Source of the DNA: Haliclystus octoradiatus
Lineage: Eukaryota; Cnidaria; Staurozoa; Stauromedusae; Haliclystidae
Assembly: GCA_916610825.1 (NCBI GenBank)
Contig: OU744452.1
Location: forward strand, 10,324,021 to 10,388,020
Length of the DNA stretch: 64,000 bases
Reading direction: 5' to 3'
The translations under genes and the position numbers were made by a program. The notes below the pieces were generated by a model. That model searched no databases. It saw nothing but the letters and a program-made list of their open reading frames with translations, and was not told where the DNA came from. Positions within the stretch are counted from its first letter, which is position 1, and every line of letters starts with the position of its first letter. Below, in pieces: positions 48,460-60,712 of this stretch.

Positions 48460-51400
48460 ATGAACGAAAAAGATGAAGAGGATGGATGTGAAATAGGTAG
48501 CAATGCATGTTGGAAAGTTATCTCATCAGATAAAATAACAAAGGCGATTCCACGTAAGTTTGTTGAAAACTAAGTTGATCGATAGTCGAGACCGATAGGC
48601 TAGGGACTCACGGAATCTTGCTACTTAACACTCTGTAAGCTAGTAGGTGCTGCCGTGCTCGTCCATCTGTCGTTGCGGGACTCATTGAGTCTCAGGTGCC
48701 ATGTAAAATGAATTCAACAACATCTTCAAATCTTCCCTAGGCAATCCTATACATCTTTACACTATGAGGTCGAAATTACTGGAAACATGCTGAAAATCTG
48801 CTGAAATCTCATTACTTTTTCAGCATATGCAACATGCTGAAAACAGCATACTTCAGCACCTTTTCAGCAGGCTGAAATTGATGGAAATCTCATGATTTTA
48901 AAATGGAATTATGTTGAATGTGTACTTAAAACCTGCTGAAAATGTGCTGAAATAAGGGACACATGCTGACTATCTAATGAAATAATGCTGGTAAAAAACT
49001 GAAAACCTGCTGAAACAGAGTCCAATTCGTATTGATATTGCATACAGAATTATAATCACCGGTCGGTAAATTTGCCTTTGGTCATAATTAGACTTAATAA
49101 TTGAACATGATTTGAAATAAACGAAATTCGTAAACAAAGCTCCGAGTACACAACGAGAAAGAAAACAGAATTATATAATATAAGACATAAATAATAAACA
49201 AAACAAATACAGATTAAAATACAGATTAACAGAAATAAATTAATTTAATTAAACATCGTGCTGTTTTTTTTTCTTCCGTTTTCTTTTGTTGTTTACAACT
49301 TTCAGATTTTTCAAACTCCATTGAAATTCTTCTTTCTCCTGTCGAAGAAACAAAACAAACTTTTACTGACCTGGTAATAAAATAATAATCACGGTGATAT
49401 GTATACTTGAGGATTAATATTCTACTTTCCGTCAATTCCTCAAAAGTATATTTTTCAGATTTGGTTGCAACAGGCAGCGATCCCTCTGCTCCTTGCTTCT
49501 TCGTCTTCAAAATTAAGATAGCGAATTTATCTAAGAAAAGAAAAAAATTCAGCATCGGAAAGGATTTGAACCAACATTTGACGCAAGTTCGCAATTTGAA
49601 GCCCTAGTCCCTAACCGCTACACCACTTCGGCAGCTATAATAAACGTGGAAAATTAAGTATGTAAAGCTGATCACTTACCTCCCGACACCCCTTTACTTT
49701 TTGACACGAACACGGCTGTCCCCAACTCTACCCCGCGATTGCTTCTAACGATTAATTCTTGTCTGATAATAAAGATTACAAAATCGTAACAAATTAATAA
49801 TAAAATGAAAACATATAATTGTAACTTTGGCATAGTCGTGCCTCTCTTACCAATTGAAAAATTCTTTAGCGCTGCATTCCGATGGCTGCTGTTTGTCATT
49901 GACCTGACTGTTGTTTGATCTATACAGAAAAATACGTACTTGGAAGTGTTTAAAGTGTTTAAAGTGATTTTGTCTTTTAATTATCAATTACCTTTCCCCA
50001 TTTTGTAATACAGTGGCTGTTGACGTTGTGTTATTAAATGACTTAACTGATAATGCTGATGTTGGCTATAAAAGATGTAAACTTGCTTTATTAAAGTCAT
50101 TACTTACTTTATCAATATAATTGAGTTATATCAGGAATAATTAATACTCACTGCTGCCTTGGATTTTTTCTTCAGGTAAGCCCTTCTGTTCGAAAGACTT
50201 CGAATAAGGTGTTTGTTAATGTTTTCCAAAGTTGAATTTGGATGTCCCTTGAGTACCTTTAATTTGTAAATAGTATATTTGGAATAATTTAAAATCGTAA
50301 TCATTACAATTGCAAGTAAGTAATTGTAAACTACACTGTTTTACTGTTTTAATTATTTTTGCTTTTGTGCCTTTTTCCCCCAACATTTTCATGTGGGGGA
50401 TATCTCTGTGGAAGTACCACGCCCCTTCCATTTTTGCAGCTTCCCTGATTGAATACTGTAACACAATAGATTTGGTAAAGTTACGACTAAAGCGAATGTA
50501 GTTGCATCACTGTGTTAATAGATCCAACTCTTACTTTCAAGCTGCACTCCGCGACTTTTTCCTTTGGTGGTGGTTGGAGCGGGAGTGGGAGGCAAGCCAT
50601 CGATGGTGGTGTTAATGGCATTGAAGGGTAGCCTGTTTATCAAAAATAATAACATGGATTGTGTTGAGTAAATCCCTAAAGTTGAATATGGCATTGTTTT
50701 GTGACAAGCAAATAAATATAAATGACGTACCAAAACTTTCAATGCAGCCAAAGTCATCTTCGCTGAATGGTTCGGCATCAACATTTAACCCGTCTGCTGC
50801 CGATTGATTTTCTTCTGGTGAGCTAAATAATAATGACGTACCACATGAAAACAATACACAGTTATTGCAAACCAATGAAGCCGTGATTATTTACATAACA
50901 AAAGAAGTAAAACAATGGCACAATGGACAACCTCACAGTATCTTCTTCTTTGATACAACGAACAGCGTTTGTTAACATTAACTCATCAATTAATTTGAGG
51001 TTGAAGCGTTGCATAAACTGAATGTTGTTTTTCAACAACAGAATATGATCCCAGGTGTTAATCTTTTCATGCAAACAAAACAATTTAAAATGTAAGCAAT
51101 TAATTGACTTTACGAATAATTAAGAAAAACATGTAAAGTACAAATTTACAGAATGAATTACGGTCTACTCAAAAGTTACTTACGTCCAGGCTGGATAACT
51201 TTTCTTCTAGATGTCCAAGTTTGCAAATTTGCAAAAATAATTTAGTTTTCCCGTCCATACTTTGAAACTTTTTTCTTTTTTACCAAATGACGCGTATGAG
51301 TAAAAAATTGTTGCTTTTGGCAACGTACGTATACGTGACATGTCACGTGACTAAGGTATTCGCTAACTTACTGATTGGCTTAATTGATTTGACATATTTG

Positions 51401-54400
51401 GCAATTAACTCAAAGAACCAGGTTTGATATTCGCGCTAAATTTTTCTATTGTCTAAATGAAAATAAATCCGTTACCTTTTTTATCCTAATTGTTGTTTAA
51501 ACAAAGAGACAATAGAATCAATTTAAGGTACAAATATAGTATTACTGTATTTGATTTTTATTACTATCAAATACTACATATTTTTACTTTATTTGATATA
51601 TTGATTATATTTTTTACTACTCAAATTTTATTTATTTTTTAAACGACTATGAGTATACGATGTCCATGTAAAATATGCGATGGTGCAGGATTCGTTGCAA
51701 GTATATATATACGTAGAAAACATGTCAAGATATATTAATTAATATATTCCCCTAGGGCCTTAGCCTGCGTTACAGACCGCGATTCATTCACGAAAGAATA
51801 GGGTCTGTGTGAATTGCTCGGTTTCTTTGTCCGGGCCGGTTACCAGTCGTATCGTCCAGTGGTGATGTCGTCCATTTCCGAGAACGTCCTACCGAATGCC
51901 ATAACGTCCAGTTTCAAAAATGTCCAGGTTTGATAAAAGATAAAGATCATTCACTTCGTTATTAAATAAATCAAGGAAATTATTTCATTTTCTTATAAAA
52001 TACGCAGTGGATATTGTTCCGGTTGCCGAAAACTGTTCTCAGAAGATAATGTTCCGTGCGTCCTTTGCGCATGCTTATGTAGATAGTAAACATGGCTGTG
52101 TCGATAGATCCAAGTTAAATCTTGAATAATTTGTATGATTTATCGAAGCTTTTCAGGAACAATATTTGAGTGTTGTGACATATGTTTGGCGCTCTTAGGT
52201 TTCAGAGAAATTTTATGTAACAATATTTAATTGTTAGTGAAACAATATTTAATTGTTAGTGAGTATATATAATGAGAATTCCTTTGTTAGTCATCTCCAT
52301 ATCATGTAACCTACCAATGCTATATGCCTACCAATTCTGATACCAAAATTCTAAACTCTGAAACTCAAAACTGAAGCCGAGTTGGTTCGCTTTTTTATAG
52401 GTTTGGGAAAACGGTTTGGTGTCGCATCTAGCGTAGCGAATATCTCATATAAAGTGTTTTTAAATCCTTTTATATTCTATTATTAAATTGATGAACACAG
52501 CCAACAAAATTGTTATTAACGTGATTGAGAACAGGACCGTCCGTCGCCGTTGCAATTTTGAACGAATGTGAGAGAAAAGCAAACAACAAATTACGCATGC
52601 GCAAAAGACACATAGAACATCATCGCTGGTACTCAGGATTTCGACTGCCAGAACATTATCCACTTCATATAAAATACAGATAAAATTATGAAGTAAAGCG
52701 GCTGGGATTTCACCAAAAAAATGTATGATGTTGATCTCCAGTTGGGCTATGTTCATTTGGCAATTTATCTTTGTTTGTTCCCATCGTTTCAATTAACAAT
52801 ATAATAACAACAAAAATGTGCGTTTTTGACTGTGTCTTGCATAATCATCAAACAGCAAGCTACACTCATGCTTGCCTTAGTATTCCACTTGTCTTTAGAT
52901 ATTTAACATTCTGCTTGCATTGTAGTTCTACAGAGAGTGGGAAAAGATGACTATGCCACGCAATATTTGCCCTCTGTACAGTCATCCATCTCTTCTATTT
53001 TAAAAGGAGAAAAACAGACCAGAATTAAATTTCAAGACATCTACAGGTAGGACCATCTCCCAAGTAGGAGGATTATATTAGTCATCCTTGTCATTTGGTT
53101 CTTGTAGTAGTTTTGGTAGGCCTAAACATACAGCATCTTCACTTGTTCGTTCAAGACATGATTTACAATATTCAATCCAACATAAACACCGGATTAATAG
53201 TAATTATCATTCAGTCCTAAAGTATATCAGAAAGGGAATCTGATAGTAATTTTGAAACTGATGCTTTCACAGTACATGTATTATACTCATCCACTGATGA
53301 GCTCTGGCCTAGGTGCTTGGTTGGTGGGATATCTATTACTGTATATACTTTATGCTCTATATATTTTATGCTTTCAACATGCTTTTATGCTCTATTGCTC
53401 TGTATACTTTCATACTTTTGTAATGCTTTTATGTTCTATAAGCTTTTATGCTCTATAAGCTTTTATGCTCTATATGCTTTTATGCTCTTTATGCTTTCTA
53501 TATGCTTTTATGCTTTCTATATGATTTTATGCTTTCTATATGCTTTTATGCTGCTATTGCTACTGGCGAACCTGTCACATTCCATATATGGATCCCTGTC
53601 CAACCAAGCACCTGTCACACTGATAACCAGTGGAATTACCTATCATTAATCAACTTACCAACTCTTACCCATATGTGGACAAAAGAACTTACCAACCTGA
53701 AAACCTAAAACATTGCAAGGGAAAGGGAGGGTGGGGGAAATCGAGTTATGTGAATAATATATATAATAAAAAATTTAAGGATAATAATAACAGTAAAAAT
53801 TGCTCTGCCAAATAACTTGCACACAAAAAGCTCAATTAAACTTTTGCTACCACTAACAACGCTTTCGTCTAAAGGAGTGACTAACCCAAAACAAGGTGTG
53901 CCTAAAGTAGCACATTGTTTCATCCTTCTTACCCAGGCTCTTCCATCTGTGCTGCTTACCTTATTTGGTATAAAATAACTTCCCACGCTGTTATCTAAAC
54001 TTTGTTACTTACGTCCGTAATCTAACGGATGTGAACTAACTCCCACCTACGAAATGAAAGCTAGCCCCACTAGAAAGGGGGGATTCATGCAATGGCAAAC
54101 AACAGTGTCTGAGTCTAATTCAGCCTAAAATTGTAATTAAATTAAATTTGTAACCACCATTTAAATTAATACTACACATTATGCTATAAAATTTCCACCA
54201 AATATCTTCTTTAAACAATAAGGCTTTGCCACACATGCCGTGTTTCTTTTCAAATTTACCACACAAGGAATGTCGGAAGACACGGGTACTTTCAATACCT
54301 CACTTGTGTCTTTCAACTTTCCCGAGTGTAGTAAACATAAATACAAAACATTTGCAACAAACGTGTGGTAACCCTTTTCAAAAATAAGGCAAATCTCAGA

Positions 54401-57400
54401 ATGGAGTTTGTCTGGATTTTGCATTAATTATATAAAATTCAATTTCAGTTCAATTTTTTTACTTACAATGTCCTATCCACGGATTAATTAAAACTTCATC
54501 ATGTTAATCTTTTTTTAAAAAGACATATCTTTCGTTGGTAGGGTATATATATATATATATAAATATTTGTTTTTATTACGTTAACAAGTTTTGAAGTTGA
54601 AAGTAGAATTTCCAGACTACACAAATCAACCAACCAAATTGCAGGATTATTGTTCACTATGGTGTCATATTGTGGAACATTTTTTGAAACTCTATATGTA
54701 ACTGAGGTGGCAAAACTAGTTCAGCTAATTTGGCTTGTATTGAATATACAATAAAACTCAAAAGAATTGATCTCTAAATACAGTGAAACCTGTATGTAAC
54801 GGCCAGCCAAGAGAGGTAGATAAATTGACCACTATAGACAGGTGGCCTTTATAGACAGGTTTGATTAAATAGAAAATACTATTTTAGGCATTGAAAGTTT
54901 GAACACTATAGACAGGTGGCCGATATATAAAGGTGACCGTTATAACAGGTTTGACTGTACACGTTTTCCAAAATATGAATTTGACAGATAGTATATTGGG
55001 AAAATAGCTAATATACAGTATAACCACGTACTCCAAACAAACAAGCTCTCGTTCTTCATGAGTCATGCCAAACGTATTCTATTTGCATCATTGTAACTAG
55101 CTAACCTAATATTATGTACAGTAACTGTCATATTTGGCTCAATGCTATCTTTTGTAGTTTTGTATCTTCCGTTTAATATGTTTGAAATATATGATCTATC
55201 TACATGTGTAATTCGAAATGCAAATTACATGACATTTGATAGAGATCAATAAAAACGGTAACATGTAATCCTCTAGATGCTACATGCTTACCTATTACTA
55301 GCATTTAACTGTATGTATTATCCTGTTAATTTTCAGTTGTGTCTATAAAGGTGTTATGAGCTGCCATTCTGATGACTTACTCGTGTTACTTGTAACAATA
55401 ACAAAGGCTCATTTAAATGGGCTGGCTATGGCATTGCAGGTTAGTAGACCTAATGACTCGAAAATAGCAACTTTGTACTGAACACCCATTGTGTGTGCTA
55501 TACTATTGTTAGTGAGTTAGACTTGATTTCCAGATTGTAATTTGATACACCCCCCTCCCGTTCACTGGAGCATCAGTGGTTTGTGTCAGGAAGAAATACC
55601 TCAGTTCATTGATCTAATCGTTACAGGGGTTCTCATTAATTGATGTCAACATTATTATTATATTATTATAGCCAAGCTAAAATTCAAGCTATCTTTGTTA
55701 GTGAAAATATAATTTGTAAGTAAAAAGAAAAGTTTAAACATTTATTAAATAACATTATAATTAATAGATATATAATTTATTTTGTAAAGCTCTCAATTGA
55801 GCATAACATGTGAATAGCGCTATATACATACAGCTTTCTTATTCTGCTAGAATTGAGAACAAATGCATCCTTTGCAAATTAGATTGCCCTCTACTTTATA
55901 CATACTCCATAATCAAGTTGTGTTCTATTGTTCTAGCTTTGTTCGGTTGATGATTTTTTACCAGCATTTTCTGTTCAGATGCATCAGTACTTTGCATCAT
56001 GTGAATCTTTGATTGCTGTATTTGCTTATTTGGTATGTTGAATATTGACACTCACATCTGCTGTTATATGTATTTTACGCCTTGACTTTGTTGAGTAGAT
56101 GTTCCTCTATTGAATAATGTCACAATTATGTCCTTCAACTTTCATGAACTATTTTTAGGATTTCATGAATGTTGATAAAGTTCATAAACTCCGCAAATTT
56201 TTTCGTAGTGGCTAGCATCACGAGTTGTTGTCATTTCGATTAATGTAAACACCTTTGAGCTGAAAACAGTCCGCAGCTTTCTTGTTTGTCAATTGTCTTG
56301 GTAGATTATTGAGCTGTGCTCCTATAAAAACAGTTCATGAAAGTTGTTCATGAAATTGGGCCATTCAACGTTCATTATCCAGTTCATGAGTTCTTGAAGA
56401 TTATATATTCGCTTCGCCTTGTTTGTTGGTTTAAGTTGAATCTGAACTTAAAAATAAATATGTTTTCATCTGATCACCCAAAGATCTATCCTTTTCTACT
56501 GATCAATGTTAGTAAATGTGGGATCAGGATTTGATACATGAACATCATATTGTCGATTTCAAAGCTGCAATGGGAAATAGCTTTGAGTGTGGAATGTGAT
56601 TTGCAAACGTTTAGCAATGCAGTCCCAGTAGTTTGATTATCATACAAAGAAGAATGTGGCTCAAGCGAGTCCTTTTTACGAGAAAATTGTGCTTGATCAG
56701 ATGTCGTCTATTAGGAACCTTCTTCAATTCTAAAATTATTGTTCATCTCAACCCTAGTTGTTTAGAATTTAGGAAATAAAAATGGAAAATTTAAGAAATA
56801 AAGAATACTTTGAAAATTTTGAAATGAATGATGAAATCAGCAGGAAAATATGAGTTAGTAAGCAAACGTTGGTAGACAATGTAAATTGTCAATTGTTTGC
56901 GATGCTCATAAACTGTTTAATGTGTTATAACGTGTTCATGAACTTTCTGAACGTTTCATGAACTCAACACACTTATCGCAGGTGTTAATGAAAAGTTCAT
57001 GAATATTAATGAAATCTTCCTGAAAAGTTTGTGAGACTAATAAAAAGGAAAGTTATGAACTCAGTTAATGTTTTAGCAGGTATGTGATAAAGACAGTGTC
57101 TTTCTGTATTCAATATAGGATCGTGCTTATGTGACTGTTGAAAAAAGATCATCGCTGTCAAATGTGCTACTCTATCTCTTCTATGATGGAGTCGTAAAAC
57201 CATGCAAGATTGGAGGTGAGTTCAGTGCAAGACAGGCGTTATATACTTCTTATATCAGAGGAAAGCTTTTAAAGGTATTGATATGATGCAGTGACGATAG
57301 GAATTACGTCCGACAAACCAAATAATCGTCATGATAATTTGCTTATACTGTTCCAGACATAACGATGATATAGCTAACTAGATTTACTTGCTCGTTTCTG

Positions 57401-60400
57401 TTATCAAGCGCTCTTTTATCCTGAATTGCAAGTACTGCTATGACAATAACGCCAGCTTATCAGTGACAGTAGTATCGTCTTACTGTATTCAACATTTCAT
57501 CATTTGAATTTCAGCAATTGGTTAAATGAGAGTAAATGCTCACTGCTAAAATTGATGTACCTGTTCTCTATGTAGTCACTTAGTTCAAACGGTTGTTTCG
57601 ATGTCAGGGAGTGTTAATGTGATACCTTTCAGAGACAGTTAATGAAATACAGGGTTGTTTAAGTTACTTTTTTAAAAGCTAGTACAGTTACTATGAAGCA
57701 AGTAGCTCATTTATATTCAGAGGTTACTTTTTAGAAAAAATGTAATGGTTTTTATTCAAAAGCTCTAGCTTTTAGCTTCTATCTTTAAGTTCTACCACAG
57801 TTTACTAAATTATGATACAGATGTGAAAATTATGGAGAAACCAGTGTAGGAGGAATGTTCCTCACAACCTGCAAGTCAACACATCTCATTTTATGATACT
57901 TTATTTGCAGCAAATTTTAAAACATCCTTTCTTCAGTTTTTTCTCTCTTAGGAATCGGTGTATTGATGTTGAGGCTAATTGTTTTTATCGTTTTTAAATT
58001 GATCCTGACATTGCTCAAAATTTGTGTAATCATGACCAAATTAAAATATGTCACGTTTTAAAACTTTTATAACTAAGTGACTACATAGAGAACAGGTACA
58101 TCAATTTTAGCAGTGAGCATTTACTCTCATTTAACTTTTATAACGTTTCTTCAGAATTTTGAAACAATATCCAAATTGAATCATTGAAACCCAAGGTTCT
58201 CCTGAAGCGTATAACCTTTGTGACGCAATGTGCTTGTATGTGCATAATGCATGTACACAACCTGCATCCTCCACTATCATATTCATGAGTGCATACTTAT
58301 AGTGATAGATTAATGGTAATGCAATTAAATGAGAAAAACAGAATCTGTAACCAAATATCTATTAAGTGCGGCAGATTGTCTGCACCTTGTTCGGGAGGCA
58401 GGAGTCGAATCCTAGTCATTGAACATGTATTGTTTGAATTTGTCTGTAATTTCTTTATGCCCCCGGTAAACAAACACTGTTGAATATCCATAAGCGTATG
58501 TATGCAATTAACTGAAAATGTATAACTATTATAGTATATCTATGCATTTATGTGAAATTTAATCTTCAGATTTAATCAAGGCTGCAATTGGTAATGGTAC
58601 CTATTCTGAATTAATATCTACTGTACAGGAAGGTCTTTTGAAAATTGAAGCGAGTAAGTTTATGAAAAGCGCTGTGTATCTTAATGGACATTTATTAGTC
58701 TCTTTCAAACTGGCTTGATATACATTTTGATGTAATCGGTGTAGGTTTGCTAACTTTCCGGTAGGCTACATTGTGTGGATGAGATCTGTGTACTTTGTAG
58801 ACTATCAAGAAGTCTCAACTTCATCATTCCAGAAATAAATGTCCAAGAGACATTACCAACAACTATCTGAAGATATCATTCTATGAGAGATTTCCAATTA
58901 ATAATTAATACTGATTCTATTACTACTATGGACATATTTATTGGGTGTTATCAAACAGCATTGTAAAGCTCTAGAAAGTTTCGAATGCTGCTTTAGTGAC
59001 TTGATTGACTAACTCTCGTATTGGGAACTTGGGATGAGGCAAGCCACAAATATTTGGACATCATGTTAGAAATAAAAAATTGAATTCTTTAGCATCGTCA
59101 TTTGATATAAATTTTTGGCTATTAGAATTCAAAGCATTCTTCTTTTCTTCGTCGTTTCGTATGTAATAGTGGCTATTTTGATACAAAACCGACAAGTTTT
59201 CAAAACAGCAGAAATGAAAAACGAGACCAATGGAGGTATAAGATATAGAGCGCCATCACGTGACCTCCCCTGTCGCCGCCTTCGAAAAAATCGAAAGTGA
59301 TTCGAAAGTAGAACTGTGATGTGGATCTTTGATTCGAAGAAAAACAAAAACATGACGAAAACGTGAAGATTTATAGGAGAGAATTGCTCATATCACTAAA
59401 CGTTTTAAAGATAAATCAGCCTTGGTTTTTAGGGTCTCTGATACTAATACTTGGGATGTTAGAATACACTCTTTATTCTTTAACCCTTTATTAACACGCC
59501 GTAGTGTCGATTGACCACAAAATGCTGTCTTTGCATGTTAACTGAAAAGAAATTCAACCTTGTTTCTGATCCCAGAACATACATGTCTTTTACGTAACTA
59601 GGAGTCATCTGGTTTGTTGAGTTCATCTCATTTATTCACAAGCAGGCATCAGTATTAAATAGATGATGTTTAATGCAGCTATATCATGTTCTTAAATGAC
59701 GTGCAACTAATGTCCTTGTGCATTATCGGATACCTTTTATAGAATAATTCTCGAATGTTTAGCACCCTATAAAGTTTTTATGACGCTTCTAAGTCCGCTA
59801 TTTAGTCTTACATAAGGGTTTTTCAATTTTCAATGTTTTTGACAATAGATCCGTACATAGCATGATTGGATGGTTTCCGGATAAGACTTATATGGCGTCC
59901 TAATTGTTTTACATTGCTGCAGATTCTATTTTCTGTGATTTATTTCCGTTATTACTATCACATATTTATTGTGGATCTAGATGTGATCATGCTACGAAAC
60001 CTTATTTTCTTGTTATTAAAATACATTATATGAACATAGAAGTAAACAAATTTGCCTGGTTCATTTACTTACTTATGATATAGGAACATTTATGGATGTT
60101 GATGCAAACAGTTCCTGTATACTTTTCATCTTTTTTTCAATACTTAGCCATGACATCAGATGAAGAATCTGTCATGGCATCTTACAAAATTATATATGGG
60201 TATGTAAACTTCAATAATAGAATTTGATTAGTTGAATGATTGATAACAATCTGATATATTTAATAGAAGATCATAATAATCCGTATATCGGTTTCTCGTA
60301 ATAATTCGTATATTGGATTCTAACCATTATGTTGTGTTCATTATTAGTATTTGAACTCATAGGGATTGAATATTGAACCAATGTGACATATTTACATGAA

Positions 60401-60561
60401 GTGACTTTACAGTCATAACAAAGTTTTTTTTTAATTTGTTCGCATTTAAATTCATTTTTATGCCATTTTTGTTGTTGTTATTTTTTAGCTCAAATTTGAA
60501 TAGAAAAAGAACTTCATCTTTTGATAATGACCGACCGCGTAAGAAATTAGCAATACGCTAA
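48460..60561 (+). CDS. CACUL1: CACUL1-like cullin-domain protein, eight exons
   Basis: Exons 48460-48553, 52926-53046, 55337-55439, 55979-56032, 57119-57215, 58570-58653, 60148-60199 and 60489-60561 (TAA 60559-60561) all have GT/AG borders and join in phase to 225 residues without a stop. The protein begins MNEKDEEDGCEIGSN; the segment RIKFQDIYSCVYKGVMSCHSD matches the cullin-like start of CACUL1 (CDK2-associated cullin domain protein), followed by DLLVLLVTITKAHL, QYFASCESLIAVFAYL and DRAYVTVEKRSSLSNVLLYLF. It ends in a basic tail (NRKRTSSF, RPRKKLAIR) like a nuclear signal. It is shorter than vertebrate CACUL1, lacking the long Pro/His-rich N-terminus. CACUL1 promotes CDK2 activity; function here is inferred. 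Intron 1 contains an opposite-strand gene. Confidence 0.78.
48554..49205. repeat. Intron 1 start, with an array of TGCTGAAA motifs
   Basis: From 48789 to 49014 the phrase TGCTGAAA or its complement TTTCAGCA appears about a dozen times with irregular spacing. The rest of the interval is plain intron. Confidence 0.55.
49555..49642 (-). repeat. tRNA-derived SINE head
   Basis: Minus strand: GTGGTGTAGCGGTTAGGG (A-box region) and, about 40 bases on, TGGTTCAAATCC (B-box-like), followed by TTTTTTT. Arms do not fold to a proper cloverleaf, so I call a SINE head rather than a tRNA gene. Confidence 0.55.
50216..51258 (-). CDS. Unknown gene nested antisense in intron 1 of the CACUL1-like gene
   Basis: Exon 1 (51184-51258) starts MDGKTKLFLQICKLGHLEEK and ends at a perfect donor GAC|GTAAGTAAC. 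Exon 2 runs 51062 to 50932 or 50937 (INTWDHILLLKNNIQFMQRF). Exon 3 is 50731-50822 (SPEENQSAADGLNVDAEPFS), exon 4 is 50535-50632 (YPSMPLTPPSMACLPLPLQP) and exon 5 starts at 50455 (YSIREAAKMEGAWYF) and is open to 50216. All joins are phase-consistent if exon 2 uses the weaker donor GAG|GTTGTC. The first 66 residues look alpha-helical, followed by an acidic then a Pro-rich linker. No family was recognised; a transposon-derived origin is possible. Further exons near 50186-50155, 50010-49985, 49915-49856 and 49754-49683 are possible but unproven. Confidence 0.5.
51259..52925. other. Intron 1 of the CACUL1-like gene, remaining part
   Basis: It contains a lone arm of the foldback MITE (51762-51838, CAGACCGCGATTCATTCAC), followed by a short run of ACGTCC/TCGTCCA phrases (51855-51930). 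A 110-codon minus frame at 52460-52792 has no recognised homology. Confidence 0.5.
53335..53560 (+). repeat. Degenerate short tandem repeat (TTTTATGCTCTATA-like)
   Basis: About a dozen imperfect copies of a 14-20 base unit such as CTCTATAAGCTTTTATG follow one another, in intron 2 of the CACUL1-like gene. The Leu/Tyr/Phe/Cys-rich frames across it come from the repeat. Confidence 0.8.
53561..54780. other. Intron 2 of the CACUL1-like gene, no certain feature
   Basis: A minus frame at 54179-54424 (MQNPDKLHSEICLIFEKGYH...) looks protein-like but has no recognised family and no confirmed splice partner. I leave it undecided. Confidence 0.35.
54779..54959. mobile_element. pogo/Tigger-type MITE with TA duplication
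   Basis: Ends CAGTGAAACCTGT (54781) and ACAGGTTTGACTG (ending 54957) are inverted repeats flanked by TA on both sides. Inside, ACTATAGACAGGTGGCC occurs twice. A 177-bp length, CAGTG-type ends and TA target duplication fit pogo/Tigger non-autonomous elements. Confidence 0.8.
54960..57118. other. Introns 2-4 of the CACUL1-like gene with GTTCATGAAC clusters
   Basis: Exons at 55337-55439 and 55979-56032 lie here. Clusters of TTCATGAA-like motifs at 56139-56395 and 56938-57030 may be the two ends of one element of about 0.9 kb in intron 4. Confidence 0.45.
57521..58135. mobile_element. Foldback element with perfect 65-bp inverted repeats
   Basis: 57521-57585 and 58071-58135 are exact reverse complements (left arm begins GTTAAATGAGAGTAAATGCT). 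The spacer is 485 bp without coding sequence. No matching flanking duplication was found. It sits in intron 5 of the CACUL1-like gene. Confidence 0.9.
58654..60147. other. Intron 6 of the CACUL1-like gene, no feature recognised
   Basis: AT-rich, apart from a short GC-richer patch at 59240-59290 containing CACGTG. No exon recognised. Confidence 0.4.
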
Positions 60562-60712
60562 TGCATGGATGCCATGCTATTATTTTCTTGTATATAAATC
60601 AATTATGCAGACTAAGAGCCTGTGAATAGTATAAATTACTGTATTTTTAATCCGAATACCCGATAAAGTAACGTTTATTGGGTATATTTTGTCAAATTCT
60701 GATTTTGACGAG

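Noticed and set aside
49555-49642. A functional tRNA gene on the minus strand
   Set aside because: A- and B-box-like sequences are present but acceptor and anticodon stems do not fold properly; a SINE head fits better.
49683-50186. Further exons of the nested antisense gene
   Set aside because: Exon-like pieces with GT/AG borders exist, but joining them gives conflicting phases or a stop at a junction; kept only as a remark.
53252-53708. Overlapping Leu/Tyr/Phe/Cys-rich frames
   Set aside because: They run across a degenerate tandem repeat in an intron and share its periodicity.
54179-54424. 81-codon minus-strand frame starting MQNPDKLHSE
   Set aside because: It looks protein-like but no family, promoter or splice partner could be shown.
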